From Tetranychus cinnabarinus (Eukaryota; Arthropoda; Arachnida; Trombidiformes; Tetranychidae), in the NCBI GenBank assembly GCA_022266195.1, contig WHVY01000003.1, positions 12,400,001 to 12,464,000 on the forward strand: DNA of 64,000 bases, given 5' to 3'. Below, in pieces: positions 62,044 through 64,000 of the stretch (position 1 is its first letter; each line of letters opens with the position of its first letter). Both the position numbers and the translations under genes were made by a program. The notes beneath the pieces were generated by a model. That model was not told the origin of the DNA, did no database searches, and saw only the letters and a list, made by a program, of their open reading frames with translations.

Positions 62044-64000
62044 ATGAATATCGAAGAATTACCTGATGACTGCTTATTGTGTATTTTCAATCATTTCGAG
62101 GAATTTCAAACTCTTCTGAATGTCTCTGAAGGTGAGTAAATCTTTCTTTATAATGAAAATTGTAGAGCCTGAAGACTAAAGAAAAAGGTTCTCTAATTTA
62201 AGCTTACAAAGTAGTGTTATGGTCGCGTTACAAGACGATTCAAAACTATTTTCATTAGATTATAAGAAATTGAAAAGAAAGGACTGATTGCCTCTAGCTG
62301 AACTTCGATAAAAGTACGAAAAACACGTTTACACCTTTTTGGATGGATACTGTCTAAAAATGAATGCAAATCTTGTAAAGGGTGAAACGCGTTAGAAGTG
62401 AAAATTATCTTACAATTGTTAGTTTTATAAGAACGAAGATGACAATGATGAGATGTCCAATTTGTGTCTTCTTCTCTTTCTTTCAAATTCTCATCATTGT
62501 CATCTTCATCTTTATTCCTATCAAACTAACAGTTGTAAGATAATTTTTACTTCTTACGCGTTACACCCTTTATATTATATGATATCGATTGAATAGCTTA
62601 CTCACCAGTCATTGCAGAATGTCTCGAGAATCATGTTTCATATGTTTTTCCATTTCACGCCTTTTTATAATCAGAACTAATGGTTGAAAACTTGCATTCA
62701 AAGATGCCCAATTCTCGAAATCCATGCTTCAAATCTGAGATCTATAGCACCAACTATTGTGAGTTTTGATCACAAAAAAGCGTAGATTGAAATATGCCCG
62801 GTATATTTTGTTTGCTTTCAACCTCTTTTCATTGAGCTAGTTTAATTTAAATGTCATTTCTTACTGATTCCTTGAGATTCACGGTTACTATTAAGAAGGA
62901 ATTCAAAAATGAGTCCATTATCTCATGAAATTGAAATTACGCGACCAGACTTTTTAGACTTTGAAAAACTTATTAATTTTTTATTTATATACAGTTTGTG
63001 AAAGATGGCGAGGTTTGGTGCTTGAAAGGCTACGCAAAGTTGAATATTTAACAGGTAAGCTAAAAGTCAATGAGGAGAATAGCAGTTACCACAATTTTTT
63101 ATTTAGATGATCGCGAGCTCTTAGGCCATCCAGCTAGAAATGCCATAATCTTCGAAAATAATGAGCAACTTGAGAGATTTAAACTATCAAAATGGTTTCC
63201 TAATCTTAAGGTAAGTCCAATCGTAAGGGCTACAATTATAAAGACACACCTGCGTTTCATGAAATACTAATCTATTTTTTCTAGATTTTAGATGTTCACG
63301 AAGATCTTGATGTGGATATTGTCGCAAATTCGAGAGTCAAAGGACTGGTATTGAAGTTTTACGCAAATTTGGAAAGTTTGGATAAAATCACTTTTAATAA
63401 TTCATCACTTGAAATGCTATCGATTTCACGCATCTGTAGTTTTTTCGCCAACGATATCCAAGGTCCTATGCTGAAACAATTATGCATAACCGACTGTAGT
63501 GTTACAGATTTTGCCTTTCATGCAAAATATTTTCCAAATCTCGAGAGACTTCGTATTGATGCAATCGCTTGTAAGCTATATTTATTTATTTGTTTTATTT
63601 GTTTCTTCATCTCACCATAAATTTATGTCTTGTTTATGATACAGGCTATGACAATTTCCCAATTACTCCTAGACCTGTTCTTGAAAAGCTAGAGATATTG
63701 GAAATATGCAACGACGAAACTTATTGGCGTGGTACATATCGTGGATTCTGCCTTGCAGACTGTTGTCCAGCTTTGAAAAGTGCCTTTCATTATTTGCGAA
63801 GAAGTTTAGTTGACGTTAGAAGTGAGACCGAAAATCATTTCTTAGAAGATTTAGTGATCGAAAGTGTTAGTATTTCTTTAAAAATTAAAAACTCAGATTT
63901 CTATAATGTTCTGTGTTTCTCTTCCTTAATATGGAATAGGAAGGGCGTTTCGTTTGGCGAGTCTTAAAACCCATATTGAGCAAGTATCCAAATTTGAAAC
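62044..64000 (+). CDS. F-box/LRR-like array gene C (runs off window end)
   Basis: Exons 62044-62131, 62995-63054, 63107-63210, 63285-63570, 63645-63865 and 63940 to beyond 64000 join in frame. The F-box (IEELPDDCLLCIFNHFEEFQ, then VCERWRGLVLERL) is nearly identical to gene A's. In exon 4, A and C differ at about 11 of 95 residues by eye. Unlike A, the segment ...SAFHYLRRSLVDVRSETENH is uninterrupted (exon 5 is a single 221-nt exon), as in B. The last exon start (EGRFVWRVLKPILSKYPNLK) matches A's final exon before the window ends. Intron 1 (863 nt) holds a complete 193-bp MITE. A recent duplicate of A with the same presumed SCF receptor role. Confidence 0.85.
62378..62570. mobile_element. 193-bp AAGGGTGT-ended MITE in F-box C intron 1
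   Basis: Arms of about 75-80 bp are inverted. The left starts AAGGGTGAAACGCGTTAGAA; the right is the complement of AAGGGTGTAACGCGTAAGAA. TA flanks at 62376-62377 and 62571-62572. Only the right half survives in copy A (55729-55808), so insertion preceded the duplication. It shares its terminal octamer with the 61196 element, so the two are related families. Confidence 0.85.

Noticed and set aside
1..64000. CRISPR arrays, bacterial operons, prophage or rRNA
   Set aside because: No regular spacer-repeat arrays, no polycistronic layout or Shine-Dalgarno starts, and spliced animal genes throughout.

Overview
This is a eukaryotic nuclear window. It is AT-rich and has no bacterial operon structure. 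The genes carry short GT-AG introns (mostly 50-140 nt), there are AATAAA signals, and the gene set is animal: an NMD factor SMG5, the dolichol synthase subunit NUS1, a choline/ethanolamine kinase, a RILP-like Rab effector, a Dscam-type Ig exon, a sushi-domain secreted protein and F-box/LRR proteins. A Dscam-type exon, a short run of the arthropod telomere unit (CCTAA/TTAGG), and strong AT bias with many TGA/TCA and GAA microsatellites suggest an arthropod. A mite is the best guess, but this is inference and no species call is made.

Layout. Positions 1-33.5 kb are gene-poor. They hold two candidate exons of a minus-strand Dscam-like gene (an Ig exon at 2964-3128 and a signal-peptide exon at 14667-14730) in what look like very long introns. 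They also hold a broken DNA polymerase delta N-terminal copy (20341-20955) and a 747-bp Tc1/mariner-like non-autonomous element (21336-22082). Positions 33.5-52.9 kb are gene-dense: nus1, an LRP3/12-type receptor with a decayed ectodomain, and smg5 (all minus); an F-box/LRR gene (plus); then a choline kinase, a RILP-like gene and a small sushi protein (all minus). Exon chains given for the complete genes keep frame at every junction.

Positions 53.8-64 kb are a young tandem array of three F-box/LRR genes (A 55376-57638, B 58369-60007, C 62044 to past the window end). A and C sit in a duplicated block of more than 3 kb. B is more diverged but has the same or nearly the same exon lengths. The array contains several short inverted-repeat transposons whose presence or absence between copies orders the events, and copy A has an intron that copies B and C lack.

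Most noteworthy: the apparent copy-specific intron in F-box gene A; the LRP-like locus in which ectodomain codons are frame-broken while the membrane and tail ORF stays open and a shifted frame supplies a hydrophobic N-terminus; the POLD1-derived chimeric fragment; and CCATCTAGTGG-type motifs upstream of nus1, smg5 and possibly the RILP-like gene, with a variant inside a transposon. All functional calls are from reading the sequence; no search was run.
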